Origin: JBCDJG01 sp038748065
GTDB lineage: Bacteria > Pseudomonadota > Gammaproteobacteria > Pseudomonadales > Halieaceae
Assembly: GCA_038748065.1 (NCBI GenBank)
Contig: JBCDJG010000018.1
Location: forward strand, 25,673 to 89,672
Reading direction: 5' to 3'
DNA length: 64,000 nt
The position numbers and the translations under genes are program-made. Positions 42,368 through 52,112 of the stretch are shown here, one piece after another; within the stretch, counting starts at the first letter, position 1, and the number at the start of each line of letters is the position of its first letter. The notes under the pieces were generated by a model. It was given only the letters and a program-made list of their open reading frames with translations. It was not told the origin of the DNA and did not search any database.

Positions 42368-43840
42368 CTAGAGGTAGGGCGACCCCAGGCTGGCCATGGC
42401 ATCGCGTAATTGTACCCACCGTGACCTGCCCACCAGGCTCTCCAGCGTTACGCGCTCTGCCGCGCTACGCTTGCCTTCGAAAATGCCCGTTAGCTCTGAG
42501 GCCAGATCGGTATCATAGCACTCTACATTGAACTCGAAGTTCAATCTCAGGCTGCGCGGGTCCCAGTTGGTCGAGCCGATCAGTGACCAGGCCCTATCAA
42601 CGATCATCAGCTTGGTGTGATCGAAGGGTTCGGGCGTCAGGTAAATATTGCAGCCTTTCTCCACGAGAGGCCGTAACTGAGCCATGGTAGCCCACTGCAC
42701 AACGCGAATGTTGCTGCGCTGAGGGACAAGTACGTCAACCCGCACCCCGCGCAGCGCCGCCACACCAAGGCCCTGCATCAGGGCCGTTGGTGGCAGAAAA
42801 TAGGGCGTGCAAATCCGAATATTGCGCCGCGCCACGGACACGGCGCCAACCAGAAGGTCGGCCAGTTTTTCAAAGTCCTCATCGGGACCGTGGGCAACGC
42901 CGCGGGCCCAGACCTCGCCGCGGCGTTCGCGCGCCGGAAACCAGTCGTCGCCGGTCAGAACTTCACCGGTGGCGAAGGCCCAGTCGATGGTGAAGACTCG
43001 CTGAAGCCCAGTCACCACAGGCCCCTCCAGTTGAAAGTGAAGACATTGGGCGTAACTGTCATTTTCCATTTGCAGGCAGTGTGACTGGCGGATGTTGGTG
43101 CCGCCGGTGAAACCAATCAGGCCATCCACGACCATGATCTTGCGATGGTTGCGCAGGTTTGAGTAGGTTGGCAGACGTGGCAGCTGCGTTGGCAGGAAGG
43201 ACGCGCAGGAAATACCCGCACGTTTCAGCAGTTTTAACATGTTCGGGTTTGAGTAACTCGAACCGACGCCATCAATGAGCACGCGTACCTCCACGCCGCG
43301 TTCCTGCGCCCCCAAAAGCGCCTCAAGAAAGACCTTGCCGATCTCGTCGGCATCGAAGATATAGCTCAGCAAGGCGATGGAATCCTGGGCGCCGTTGATA
43401 GCATCGAGCATCGCTGGGAAGGCCTGGTCGCCATCGATCAGGGGCACGATGCGATTACCCGGCACGAGCTGGCGTTCTGTGAGCTGCTCCGACAGGTGGT
43501 TCATGGCGCTCAACTCAGGATGCGCGGAGGCTTTTTGCTGTGCGTCCAGTTGCTCTTCGCTTGTGGCTGCGAAGCTCAAGGCACCTTCCGGCCAGGCGCT
43601 GCCGACTTCCATTTTGATGGCGCGGCGCTGAATGCGGTTGATACCAAGGAAAAAGTAGATCGCCGATCCGAGAAAAGGCGAGAGCCAGGCCAAGCCCATC
43701 CAGCCGATGGCAGCCTTGGTATCGCGCTTGTGGGTCAGGATATGTGCGGTGCAGGTCAGCGACAGCAGGAGATACAAGATCGCCAGGATCTCCTCCCGAA
43801 AGGTGGCGGTAAATGTGGCAAGCGCTTGCAGCAGTTGCAT
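42368..43840 (-). CDS. Cardiolipin synthase (phospholipase D family)
   Basis: Makes cardiolipin from phosphatidylglycerol (and possibly other donors) at the inner membrane. The 490-residue protein has two N-terminal membrane helices and two HKD motifs: NHRKIMVVDGLIGFTGGTN and FDHTKLMIVDRAWSLIGSTN. It fits ClsA-type enzymes in length. ATG at 43840 is favoured over 43864 because the membrane segment begins after MQLLQALA. Divergent from the acyl-CoA ligase at 43959, and head of a minus-strand pair with the DUF6524-like protein. Confidence 0.93.
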   Translation of the reverse strand: MQLLQALATFTATFREEILAILYLLLSLTCTAHILTHKRDTKAAIGWMGLAWLSPFLGSAIYFFLGINRIQRRAIKMEVGSAWPEGALSFAATSEEQLDAQQKASAHPELSAMNHLSEQLTERQLVPGNRIVPLIDGDQAFPAMLDAINGAQDSIALLSYIFDADEIGKVFLEALLGAQERGVEVRVLIDGVGSSYSNPNMLKLLKRAGISCASFLPTQLPRLPTYSNLRNHRKIMVVDGLIGFTGGTNIRQSHCLQMENDSYAQCLHFQLEGPVVTGLQRVFTIDWAFATGEVLTGDDWFPARERRGEVWARGVAHGPDEDFEKLADLLVGAVSVARRNIRICTPYFLPPTALMQGLGVAALRGVRVDVLVPQRSNIRVVQWATMAQLRPLVEKGCNIYLTPEPFDHTKLMIVDRAWSLIGSTNWDPRSLRLNFEFNVECYDTDLASELTGIFEGKRSAAERVTLESLVGRSRWVQLRDAMASLGSPYL

Positions 43841-43958
43841 GCACAGATGGTAGCCTCTGTGCACGATCCGTTCAAAGCGGCTTTCAGCTCAGGGCTTGCC
43901 TCAAATGAGGTCCCTCCCTATCCTCACGGCTGGATTGTTGGCGAGTCATTGAACGCGA

Positions 43959-45494
43959 GTGAGCGAACAAGCGGTCTACCTGCATGATCTGGTCTACCGG
44001 CAGGCGGAGCTGCGCCCGGGCGCGCCGGCCCTGTGGTGGCAGGGGCGCTACACAAGTTATCGAGACCTGAGCGCGCTGATCGAAGGCCTGGCCTGTGGTA
44101 TCGCGGCTCGGACGAAGCCCGGCGCGCGTGTCGCTGTACTCTCCTGGAACAGTAATATCTACCAGGCGCTGTTGTACGCTGTCCCCGCCGCAGGGCGGAT
44201 CATCGTTCCTCTTAACGCGCGCCTGGCGGCTCCTGAGTTGATGCACCAATTACACCACGCCGGCGTAGATCTTTTGCTTGCGCAGTCAGCGCTCGCCGGC
44301 CCTTTACTGGCGCGGCAGGATTTGCCGCACGGTCTGGAGATCCTGTGTGATGAAGATGGTTGGCCCAGCTTGTTGATTCAGGGCGAGCTTCCAGGCGAGC
44401 GAATTGCGATGACTGCGGATACGCCGGCCTGGCTCCTGTACACTTCGGGCAGTACAGGACGACCGAAGGGTGCAGTACTGACTCACTCGTCGCTTCTGGC
44501 CGGGCTCGATTCCGGCGCGCAGGGCCGGCCGGTGATGCCTGATGATCGCTTTCTTTACCCCTTCCCATTGTTCCATGTGGCCGCCCACAACACCCTGTTA
44601 CAGCATCGCTACGGCGCATGCGTGATGCTGCTGCCAGGTTTTGATGCCCTTGAAGTGATCCGCTGTTGCCTCGAACTCGGGATTACCACGCTGTCGGCGG
44701 CGCCCACTATGCTGGGCATGTTGCTCGACCATCCGGACTTCGATAAGCGTGTTCTGGCTGATTTGCGCGCTATTGGCTACGGCGCTTCCAGTATGCCCTT
44801 GTCGCTGCTCGAGCGTTTGATGGCGGTCACTGAAGCTGATCTCAGCCAGGGATATGGGATGACTGAACTGTCCGGCAGCATCGCCTTCCTTGGCGCGGAT
44901 GATCACCGGCGCGCCCGCATCGAACGGCCCGACATATTGCAGTCTGTTGGCAAGCCCGTGCGCGGTGTCGCTGTTCGATTGGCTGGCGAGGCAGGCGGCG
45001 AGGTGGCAGTAGGTGAGTCGGGTGAAATTCTGGTGAAGGCTAGACAGTGTCTGCAGGCCTACTGGCAGCAACCTGAAGCGACGCGCGCAGCATTCAGCGA
45101 AGGTTGGTTTGCGACAGGCGATATCGGCCGTTTTGATGATGATGGCTATCTATTCATTGTCGATCGCAAGAAAGACATGATTGTCAGTGGCGGCGAGAAC
45201 ATTGCCTCGAAGGAAGTTGAGGAGGTGCTGCGCCTGCATCCGGCGGTTCGCGATGCCGCGGTCATTGGCGTTGACGATCCGCAATGGGGAGAATCTCTGT
45301 GTGCCTTGATTGTCAGGCATGACCGCGAAGAAGGTGGGCCGAAAGGAGCCGATCTCATCGCTCACTGTCGAGCCTACCTGGCCGGTTATAAAATTCCCCG
45401 TCGCTACGAGACGCTGGACGCCTTGCCGCTGAACGCCAATGGCAAAGTTGACAAGCCGCTGCTGCGGCGACGCTACAACGGCCAGGCAGTTTAA
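43959..45494 (+). CDS. AMP-binding acyl-CoA ligase
   Basis: Adenylate-forming CoA ligase for a fatty or aryl acid. The 511-residue protein has the P-loop LLYTSGSTGRPKGAVLTHS, GYGMTELSG, and WFATGDIGRFDDDGYLFIVD, then DRKKDMIVSGGENIASKEVE and the C-terminal LPLNANGKVDKP catalytic Lys. GTG start at 43959. The following oxidoreductase starts 31 bases later, and both belong to the ligase-oxidoreductase-AraC-BVMO group. The ligated acid is unknown. Confidence 0.9.
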   Translation: MSEQAVYLHDLVYRQAELRPGAPALWWQGRYTSYRDLSALIEGLACGIAARTKPGARVAVLSWNSNIYQALLYAVPAAGRIIVPLNARLAAPELMHQLHHAGVDLLLAQSALAGPLLARQDLPHGLEILCDEDGWPSLLIQGELPGERIAMTADTPAWLLYTSGSTGRPKGAVLTHSSLLAGLDSGAQGRPVMPDDRFLYPFPLFHVAAHNTLLQHRYGACVMLLPGFDALEVIRCCLELGITTLSAAPTMLGMLLDHPDFDKRVLADLRAIGYGASSMPLSLLERLMAVTEADLSQGYGMTELSGSIAFLGADDHRRARIERPDILQSVGKPVRGVAVRLAGEAGGEVAVGESGEILVKARQCLQAYWQQPEATRAAFSEGWFATGDIGRFDDDGYLFIVDRKKDMIVSGGENIASKEVEEVLRLHPAVRDAAVIGVDDPQWGESLCALIVRHDREEGGPKGADLIAHCRAYLAGYKIPRRYETLDALPLNANGKVDKPLLRRRYNGQAV

Positions 45495-45525
45495 GGTTTC
45501 GGACGGGTGTAATAAGGGGAGCGCT

Positions 45526-46515
45526 ATGCGGGCAATGGCATTTAACAGGACGGGCGGTCCCGACGTATTTGAGTGGATGGAGTTGGAAACCCCAAGGCCT
45601 GGCCCTGGCGAGGTGCTCGTGCAGGTCGTCTGCGCGGGGGTGAACCCGGCGGACTGGAAGAACCGTGAAGGTATGCTGGAGGTCTTTCGCCCCTATGTCT
45701 TTCCCTGCATCATCGGCTTCGATGCCGCCGGTGTGGTGGCGGCGGTTGGCGAGGGTGTCAATGATCTGGAGCCAGGAGAGCGCGTCGTCACGCCCACCAA
45801 CCATGGTCAGGGTGGCCAAGGCAGCTACGCAGAATTCGCGGTGGCCTCGCGAGATCGCGTCGCGCGCATTCCTGATGGCCTGGATTTTGCCGCCGCTGCG
45901 GTCTTGCCGGTGGCGGCACTAACAGCCTGGCAAGGCCTGTTTGATCGCGGGGGTTTGCAGGCTGCTGACCGCGTGTTCATTCACGGTGGTTCGGGCGGCG
46001 TGGGCGGTTTTGCCGTGCAGTTCGCGCGCTGGGCCGGCGCTCGGGTAGCGGCAAGCTGTGGTCGCAGCAATTGTGATTACGTGCGGTCTCTGGGCGTCGA
46101 ACTGGTCCTCGACTACGCCACGGATGATATCGCCGCGCGACTGTCCGAATGGTCTCCGGACGGCGTTGATTACCTGATGGACGCCGTGGGCGTGAGTTCG
46201 CTGCCGCAGGCGCTGTCGCTGGTCAAGCAGGGGGGAACGCTCGTTAGCATTCCGACCCTGGTTGATGATGGCGACCCCGCGGCCGCTATCGCGGCGGCTG
46301 AACAGCGCAGCGTAAGACGTGTTTTTTCTACCATGAATGATCAGGAGTGTGCTGAGGCGCTGGAACGGATTGCGGCTTTAGTAGCCGCCGGAGATATTCG
46401 TTTGCCGCGCGTCATCGAGCATCCACTGGCAGAGGTTGCCGCGGTTCACAGCCTCGTTGAGCAGGGCCGGGGCGGCGTTAAGCATGTACTCAGGGTCTCA
46501 GACCTGGGACCGTGA
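45526..46515 (+). CDS. Medium-chain quinone-reductase-like oxidoreductase
   Basis: A 329-residue MDR-family NAD(P)H oxidoreductase, most like zinc-free quinone oxidoreductases or enoyl reductases. It starts MRAMAFNRTGGPDVFE, has VNPADWKNREG, then the nucleotide fold GGSGGVGGFAVQFARWAGARV. The ATG at 45526 has AAGGGGAG upstream; a longer frame to 45439 runs inside the ligase gene. Its 3' end overlaps the AraC gene tail (convergent) by 18 bases. Confidence 0.88.
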   Translation: MRAMAFNRTGGPDVFEWMELETPRPGPGEVLVQVVCAGVNPADWKNREGMLEVFRPYVFPCIIGFDAAGVVAAVGEGVNDLEPGERVVTPTNHGQGGQGSYAEFAVASRDRVARIPDGLDFAAAAVLPVAALTAWQGLFDRGGLQAADRVFIHGGSGGVGGFAVQFARWAGARVAASCGRSNCDYVRSLGVELVLDYATDDIAARLSEWSPDGVDYLMDAVGVSSLPQALSLVKQGGTLVSIPTLVDDGDPAAAIAAAEQRSVRRVFSTMNDQECAEALERIAALVAAGDIRLPRVIEHPLAEVAAVHSLVEQGRGGVKHVLRVSDLGP

Positions 46516-47520
46516 ATGACTTGGCGCGAGGCCCGTCCACTGGCGAAAGGCGCGCCGAAAGGCACCCGGGTCGCTGAAGCCGAGTCGGCTGGCGATTGTG
46601 GCGATGGAGAGATCGCCCTGCTGCAGGTAGCGCTCCGCCGCGTCGCGTAGCGCATCTTCACGTAAGCGACTAAACCCGTGGCCTGCCTTTGCCAGCCGAC
46701 GCCGAAAGGTCGACAGGCTAAGCCCGAGAGCGGCAGCAAGCTGGGTCTGGGTGGGGAGGCCTTCGCCTCGCTCAAGTGACGCGCTGAGTAGCGAGCTCAC
46801 CTGTGCCTGGAGCTCGCGTGAGTCGGCGGTGAAGAGCGCACAAGGGAACAGCTCGAAGAACGACTCGAACTCGGCTGCGGTGCGCGCTATGGGCAGGGTC
46901 AGCACACCGGGAGGGTAGTCGATAGCGTAGGCGGCGCCGCCCGATAAAACGGGCGCACCGAACAGTTTCAGAAAAGGGAGAAGATCTTCCCGCTCCAAAG
47001 GGCCAATGTTGACCTGCAGTACGGGCAGGTTGACACCTGTCAGCCACTGGAACAGCTGCTGATAGGCAAACAGGCCGGTGATGTCTACCAGGCTACTCGT
47101 TGAGGTCACTCGGCCGCGCAGGGATTCAAACCGGAAGCTGGCTGCCGCCTGACGTCGACTCAGTCCGGTGCGGCCCGCGCGCGGCGCCAGCATCGCGCAG
47201 TAGCGGCCGATCAGGGTCATTGCCCCCTCCAGTGTTCGTGCGGACAAGGCGCAACGGCATAGCAGTTCGACCTCGGTGCGTGTCATACCGGATTGCCTGT
47301 CTTCGCCCGCACAGTGCAGCTCCAACAGCTGTATGGCTTCAAGATACCAGTAGGTGAACTCGCTGATTGATGTTGGCCTGGGCGCGTCGAGACGGATGCC
47401 GGCGTTATTAGTTTCTCGCTCCAGCAAGCCAACCAAGGGCGCAATGGGTGTCGCAATGGCGTTCAACAGTAGCCTGCCTTCATTACCATAGTGAACATTA
47501 TTGTTATCTAAAATGAACAT
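46498..47520 (-). CDS. AraC family transcriptional regulator
   Basis: A 340-residue AraC/XylS regulator with an Arabinose_bd-like N-terminal domain and a C-terminal HTH (LAAALGLSLSTFRRRLAKAG, LSIATIASRLGFSDPGAFRR). Divergent from the BVMO gene across a 71-base gap, so it probably controls that gene and perhaps the upstream ligase and oxidoreductase. Inducer unknown. Confidence 0.92.
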   Translation of the reverse strand: MFILDNNNVHYGNEGRLLLNAIATPIAPLVGLLERETNNAGIRLDAPRPTSISEFTYWYLEAIQLLELHCAGEDRQSGMTRTEVELLCRCALSARTLEGAMTLIGRYCAMLAPRAGRTGLSRRQAAASFRFESLRGRVTSTSSLVDITGLFAYQQLFQWLTGVNLPVLQVNIGPLEREDLLPFLKLFGAPVLSGGAAYAIDYPPGVLTLPIARTAAEFESFFELFPCALFTADSRELQAQVSSLLSASLERGEGLPTQTQLAAALGLSLSTFRRRLAKAGHGFSRLREDALRDAAERYLQQGDLSIATIASRLGFSDPGAFRRAFRQWTGLAPSHSRSQV

Positions 47521-47591
47521 AAATGCTATGCCTTGGGCGGACGTGCTGGGCTATTCTGAATGCTGTTTCAGCCTTTGAGTGGAGCCGATCA

Positions 47592-49055
47592 ATGGCGCAA
47601 AGAGAACTGCGAGCAATCGTGCTGGGTGCAGGCATGGCGGGCATATTGGCCGGCATCAAGCTGCGCGAGCGTGGTATCACTGACTTCACGATCTACGAAA
47701 AAGCGGATCGCGTCGGCGGCACCTGGCGGGAAAATACCTATCCCGGCCTTACCTGCGATGTACCTTCTCATCACTACACCTATACGTTTGAGCGTAACCC
47801 CGATTGGACTCGTCACCTGCCTCCCGGACCCGAGGTACAGGCTTACTTCGAAGATGTCACGATAAAATACGGCTTGGCCGAGGCCATCGAGTTTGGCTGC
47901 GAGGCCGTGCGGGCCGAGTTCATCGAGGGCCGTTGGTTAGTGGAGCTCAAGGATGGTCGCCGAGACAGTGCCGACGTACTGATCGCGGCTACCGGTGTAC
48001 TGCATCATCCGAAGCGCCCGGATATTCCCGGGCTAGATAGCTTCAATGGCGATCTGTTTCATAGTGCCCAGTGGGATCACAGTGTGCCGCTGGATGGCAA
48101 ACGCATTGGCGTGATCGGCAACGGTTCTACCGGCGTGCAGATAATTTCTGCCCTGTCCGGTCGGGCGGGCTTGATTGAGCATTACACGCGCACGCCCCAG
48201 TGGATCATGCCGGTCGAAAACGGCTACTTCAGTGAAGAAGAGCGCGCCGCCTTCCGTGATCCAGAGGTATTGGCGGCCGCCATGGATTTCGAGGGTTATA
48301 ACGCGGCGGTCGACCGCTATACGGAAGCCATTATCGATGACTCATCCGAGGGTGCCCAGGAGATGGCGCGCATTTGCCTGGCCAACCTGGAGGAAAATGT
48401 TACTGATCCTGAACTGCGTGAGCGACTTCGGCCTGACCACAAGCCGCTGTGCAAGCGCCTGGTGTGGTCTCCTGATTACTACCGGGCGATTCAGCACCCA
48501 CAGGCAGCCCTGGTCACCGAGGGTATCGAGAGCGTCGAGCCAGAGGGTATCCGGACCCGCGATGGTGAGCTGCACAAACTGGACATCATCGTGCTGGCGA
48601 CGGGCTTCCGGGCCAACGCCTTTATGCGCCCTATGGACATTATTGGTCGCGACGGCGCCGACCTGAATGCGCTGTGGGGGGATCTCCCGAAGGCTTACTT
48701 CGCGATCGGTGTGCCAGCGTTTCCCAACCTGTTTATGCTGAACGGGCCCAACGGGCCGGTCGGAAATTTCTCACTGATCGATATCGCCGAACACCAGTGG
48801 CACTACATCGGCCAGCTATTGGATCGGCTGCAGTTTGAGGGCGTCAAAGAGATCTGCCCAACGGACGCAGCCATGTCCCGTTTTGAACAGGAACGCGAGG
48901 CAGCGGCCAAGCGCACCGTCTGGTACACCGGCGGCTGTAGCAGCTGGTACCTTGATAGCCGCGGTATTCCCGCGAGCTGGCCCTGGAGCTATTCGCGCTT
49001 CGTTGAAATGATGAATGAGCCGCGCTGGCAAGACTTCGCGGAAGAGAGGGTGTGA
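47592..49055 (+). CDS. FAD-dependent Baeyer-Villiger-type monooxygenase
   Basis: A 487-residue flavoprotein that inserts oxygen beside a ketone or oxidises related groups. First Rossmann GAGMAGILAG (FAD), a second GVIGNGSTGVQI (NADPH), and the fingerprint FNGDLFHSAQWD, matching the BVMO form FxGxxxHxxxW(P/D) in its D variant. ATG at 47592 is preferred over 47523 because the FAD motif starts right after it. Divergent from the AraC gene; the DegT/RfbH-like gene starts 4 bases after its stop, so the two are co-translated. Substrate unknown. Confidence 0.88.
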   Translation: MAQRELRAIVLGAGMAGILAGIKLRERGITDFTIYEKADRVGGTWRENTYPGLTCDVPSHHYTYTFERNPDWTRHLPPGPEVQAYFEDVTIKYGLAEAIEFGCEAVRAEFIEGRWLVELKDGRRDSADVLIAATGVLHHPKRPDIPGLDSFNGDLFHSAQWDHSVPLDGKRIGVIGNGSTGVQIISALSGRAGLIEHYTRTPQWIMPVENGYFSEEERAAFRDPEVLAAAMDFEGYNAAVDRYTEAIIDDSSEGAQEMARICLANLEENVTDPELRERLRPDHKPLCKRLVWSPDYYRAIQHPQAALVTEGIESVEPEGIRTRDGELHKLDIIVLATGFRANAFMRPMDIIGRDGADLNALWGDLPKAYFAIGVPAFPNLFMLNGPNGPVGNFSLIDIAEHQWHYIGQLLDRLQFEGVKEICPTDAAMSRFEQEREAAAKRTVWYTGGCSSWYLDSRGIPASWPWSYSRFVEMMNEPRWQDFAEERV

Positions 49056-49059
49056 TCGC

Positions 49060-50289
49060 ATGAGCCAAAACAGACTGGACCCACGCGTTGTTCGCTACGG
49101 CGGCGCTATGTACGGGCAAAACGAAATTGATCGCGTGAATGGCGTACTTGATGACCCGATGGGGCTCGTGCCAGGGCGTTATGTCAGTGAGTTCGAACAA
49201 CGCGTTGCCGCCTTTATGGGCAAGCGCCATGGGGTCATGGTGAACTCGGGCTCCTCGGCACTGCTTATCGCCATGCGCTTGCTGAACTTGCCACCAGGGT
49301 CGGAGGTTATCACCCCGGCGCTGACGTTCTCTACCGACGTGGCCAGCATCTACCAGGCCGGGTACAAGCCCGTTTTTGTCGACGTGGGCTTGAGCAATTA
49401 CCAGATTCTGGTAGAGCGCGTGGAGGAGGTCATTACACCGAACACGCGCGCCATGCTGGTGCCCGACCTGGTGGGCGGCATTTGCGACTGGGATAAGCTG
49501 CGTGAGATTGCCGACCGTCATGACCTGCAGCTTGTTCACGACTCCGCCGATACGCTCGGTGGAAGCCTTCGCGGCCGCAAAACGGCGACCCGGGCGGATA
49601 TTTCGATAACCAGCTTTTCGATCTTCCATATCATTACCGCGCTGGGTAACGGCGGCATGGTGTTCTTCGATGATGAACGCCATCTTGATCGTGCACTGTC
49701 CTTGCGGGCCTGGGGTCGCTCATCGGAAAAGTACATGTTCGGCACCAAGGTCCAGGAGAGTGATGGCCGCTTCCTCGAGCAGTTGGATGGACTGGACTAC
49801 GATTCCCTGTTCATTTTCGAGGATCTCGCGTACGGCTTCATTCCCAATGAGGCGGGGGCGGCCTTTGGCCTTGGCCAGATGGATCGCATTGATGAGCTGT
49901 GGCGACTGCGGGATGAACGTTTCCAGCGCTATTACCGCTTCTTTGAACGCTACAGTGATCAGTTTATCGTGCCGACCCTTCAGGCCGACGCCGAAACCAC
50001 ATGGATATGCTATCCGCTGCAGATCAGGCCGGAGACCGGCTGGCGCCGCAAGGACCTGCAGGTGCACCTTGAAGACAACGGCGTGTTCTCACGGGTGATT
50101 TTCTCGGGCAATATTACGCGCCATCCGATGCTGAAAGGGCGCGATTTCCGCGTTCACCCGGCGGGGCTTGGAAACTGCGACCAGATTATGGAGTTTGGCA
50201 TCATGCTGCCCTGCCACCCCACGATGACCGAGGACGACTGTGCCTACGTGGAACAGGTGCTCACCGACTTTATCGAATCGCGAAGCTGA
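49060..50289 (+). CDS. DegT/RfbH/ColD-like PLP protein with His at the Schiff-base position
   Basis: A 409-residue DegT/DnrJ/EryC1-type PLP fold. The usual catalytic lysine is replaced by His190 in SFSIFHIITALGNGG, the substitution that marks the 3-dehydratases RfbH (E1) and ColD. The C-terminal region TRHPML after FSGNI and the wide C-terminal alignment also look RfbH/ColD-like. E1-type Fe-S cysteines (CxCxxxC) are absent, which favours ColD. Likely a nucleotide-sugar or related 3-dehydratase; the substrate is not determinable. ATG at 49060, 4 bases after the BVMO stop. A lysine-free aminotransferase is unlikely to be an aminotransferase. Confidence 0.78.
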   Translation: MSQNRLDPRVVRYGGAMYGQNEIDRVNGVLDDPMGLVPGRYVSEFEQRVAAFMGKRHGVMVNSGSSALLIAMRLLNLPPGSEVITPALTFSTDVASIYQAGYKPVFVDVGLSNYQILVERVEEVITPNTRAMLVPDLVGGICDWDKLREIADRHDLQLVHDSADTLGGSLRGRKTATRADISITSFSIFHIITALGNGGMVFFDDERHLDRALSLRAWGRSSEKYMFGTKVQESDGRFLEQLDGLDYDSLFIFEDLAYGFIPNEAGAAFGLGQMDRIDELWRLRDERFQRYYRFFERYSDQFIVPTLQADAETTWICYPLQIRPETGWRRKDLQVHLEDNGVFSRVIFSGNITRHPMLKGRDFRVHPAGLGNCDQIMEFGIMLPCHPTMTEDDCAYVEQVLTDFIESRS

Positions 50290-50295
50290 CGCGCG

Positions 50296-50751
50296 TCAGT
50301 GTATTTGCTCCACGCCTGCGGCGCGCAGTTCCTGTAAGAGCTGTTCCTGTTCGGCAGCCACGCGCTGTTTCCAGGGCGCCACGTCCCGCGCCTGACGCTG
50401 TAGCTGGAAAACCACCGCTTGCGGGTCATCCTTCAGGTCGATGGCCGTGAAGTTCATGCCCAGCGTTTGCCCTCCGACATGCTCCTGAAAGGCCGCCAGC
50501 ATAAGATAGCCATGGCGTAGGTGGCGCATCAGTTCATCATCGCCGCCGCTGCTTACCATGCACGTAAGGAGGGCGATTTTGATGGTGTCTTTGCTATGGG
50601 GCAGCCTGCTGGCGTCTGCGACGCAGCCGGGTAGCGGTCCATCACTATCCAGCAGACATGCATAGTCGCAGATAATTTGCTGGCATTCCTCTGCGCTGAG
50701 TCGTCGATCGGCAATGATCAGTTGCCCAAAGATCTGCTGTAGTGTCGTCAT
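50296..50751 (-). CDS. Conserved hypothetical protein
   Basis: A 151-residue cytoplasmic protein, convergent with the 3-dehydratase-like gene and 20 bases before the kbl terminator hairpin. It is Gln- and Leu-rich with a basic C-terminal helix (FQLQRQARDVAPWKQRV), and shows no membrane segment or recognised motif. I do not recognise the family. Confidence 0.55.
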   Translation of the reverse strand: MTTLQQIFGQLIIADRRLSAEECQQIICDYACLLDSDGPLPGCVADASRLPHSKDTIKIALLTCMVSSGGDDELMRHLRHGYLMLAAFQEHVGGQTLGMNFTAIDLKDDPQAVVFQLQRQARDVAPWKQRVAAEQEQLLQELRAAGVEQIH

Positions 50752-50770
50752 GTTTTTTGCTGCGCTGCGT

Positions 50771-50797
50771 AAAAAAAAGCCCCGTACATAACGGGGC
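50771..50797 (-). terminator. Rho-independent terminator after kbl
   Basis: Minus-strand stem GCCCCGT / ACGGGGC around a short TATGT-type loop, with eight T on the minus strand (A8 on plus at 50771-50778). Closes the tdh-kbl operon. Confidence 0.85.
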
Positions 50798-50935
50798 GAA
50801 GCTGATAGGGAGTCTTGCTCAATTGAGCATGCGTACAGCTTAGTTATTGGCGTCGCTAGCCGGCATGGCCGTCGGCGTCAGTCAGATGGCGGCCGGCGAC
50901 AATGTGGGTGTGCCCGCGGCATGCGGGCCATCTCT

Positions 50936-52111
50936 CTAGGGTTTTTCGGCGGCAAAGGCGGCGAGGGCGCGATCGATGTCCTGGTCAGTCAGGGCAGCGG
51001 ACATCTGCGTGCGAATGCGTGCCTTACCGCGAGGCACGACAGGAAAAGAGAATGCGACCACGTAAATGCCCTGCGCCAGCAGCCTCTGCGCCAACTCGCC
51101 TGCGCGGTTCGCGTCGTGCAGCATGATGGGCACGATCGGGTGTTCCCCCGGCAGCAGTTCGTAGCCCAGTGCCACCAGCCCCTCGCGGAAGCGCCGGGTG
51201 TTGTCGGTGAGGCGTTGGCGCAGCTCCGGCTCCTCGTCGACCAATTGCAGCGCGCGTATGGCCCCAGCCACCACCGGTGGTGCTACGGTATTGGAGAACA
51301 GGTAGGGCCGGGAGCGCTGGCGCAACAGATCGACTATCTCGCGGCTTGCCGCCGTGTAGCCGCCGGAGGCGCCGCCCAGCGCTTTGCCGAGTGTGCCCGT
51401 TGTGATGTCGATACGGTCGAGGCAGCCACGATACTCGTGGGTCCCCCGGCCGCGCGCGCCGAGAAAGCCGGTGGCGTGACAGTCGTCGAAGTGCACCAGG
51501 GCGCCGTAGCGTTCGGCGAGATCACAGATCTCGTCGAGGCGCGCGATGGTGCCGTCCATCGAGAACACGCCGTCCGTGGTGATTAGCTTGAATCGAGCGC
51601 CAGCGGCGTCGGCCGCTTGCAGCTGCGATTCGAGGTCCTTCATGTCGTTGTTCTTGTAGCGATAGCGTTGCGCCTTCGACAGGCGTATGCCATCAATGAT
51701 GCTGGCGTGGTTCAGCTCGTCGGAAATGACGGCATCCTCTGGACCCAGCAGCGTCTCGAATAGACCGCCGTTGGCGTCAAAGCAGGACGGGTAGAGGATC
51801 GTATCCTCGGTGCCAAGAAACTCGCTGAGCGCTTCCTCCAGCTGCTTGTGCAGGCTCTGTGTGCCGCAGATGAAGCGCACGGAAGCCATGCCATAGCCCC
51901 AGTCTTCGATGCCTCGGCGAGCGGCTGCAGTCACCTCAGGGTGCTGCGCCAGGCCGAGGTAATTGTTGGCGCAAAGGTTCAGCACCTGGCCCTCAGCAAC
52001 GCCCACCCGGGCGCCCTGAGGTGTGGTGATCAGGCGCTCCTCCTTGTAGAGGCCCGCCTCGCGGATGCTGCTCAGCTCAGCGCTGAGGTGTTCCCTGAAT
52101 CGTTGGTTCAT
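50936..52111 (-). CDS. kbl: Glycine C-acetyltransferase Kbl
   Basis: PLP enzyme cleaving 2-amino-3-ketobutyrate to glycine and acetyl-CoA, second step of threonine breakdown after Tdh. The 391-residue protein has NLCANNYLGLA, FCDANGG-like YPSCFDANGGLFE, HFDDCHATGFLG and the PLP lysine in TLGKALGGASGGYTAAS. The ATG at 52111 matches the E. coli start. The tdh stop is 1 base upstream of it, so the two are coupled. A terminator follows at 50797-50771. Confidence 0.97.
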   Translation of the reverse strand: MNQRFREHLSAELSSIREAGLYKEERLITTPQGARVGVAEGQVLNLCANNYLGLAQHPEVTAAARRGIEDWGYGMASVRFICGTQSLHKQLEEALSEFLGTEDTILYPSCFDANGGLFETLLGPEDAVISDELNHASIIDGIRLSKAQRYRYKNNDMKDLESQLQAADAAGARFKLITTDGVFSMDGTIARLDEICDLAERYGALVHFDDCHATGFLGARGRGTHEYRGCLDRIDITTGTLGKALGGASGGYTAASREIVDLLRQRSRPYLFSNTVAPPVVAGAIRALQLVDEEPELRQRLTDNTRRFREGLVALGYELLPGEHPIVPIMLHDANRAGELAQRLLAQGIYVVAFSFPVVPRGKARIRTQMSAALTDQDIDRALAAFAAEKP

Positions 52112-52112
52112 A

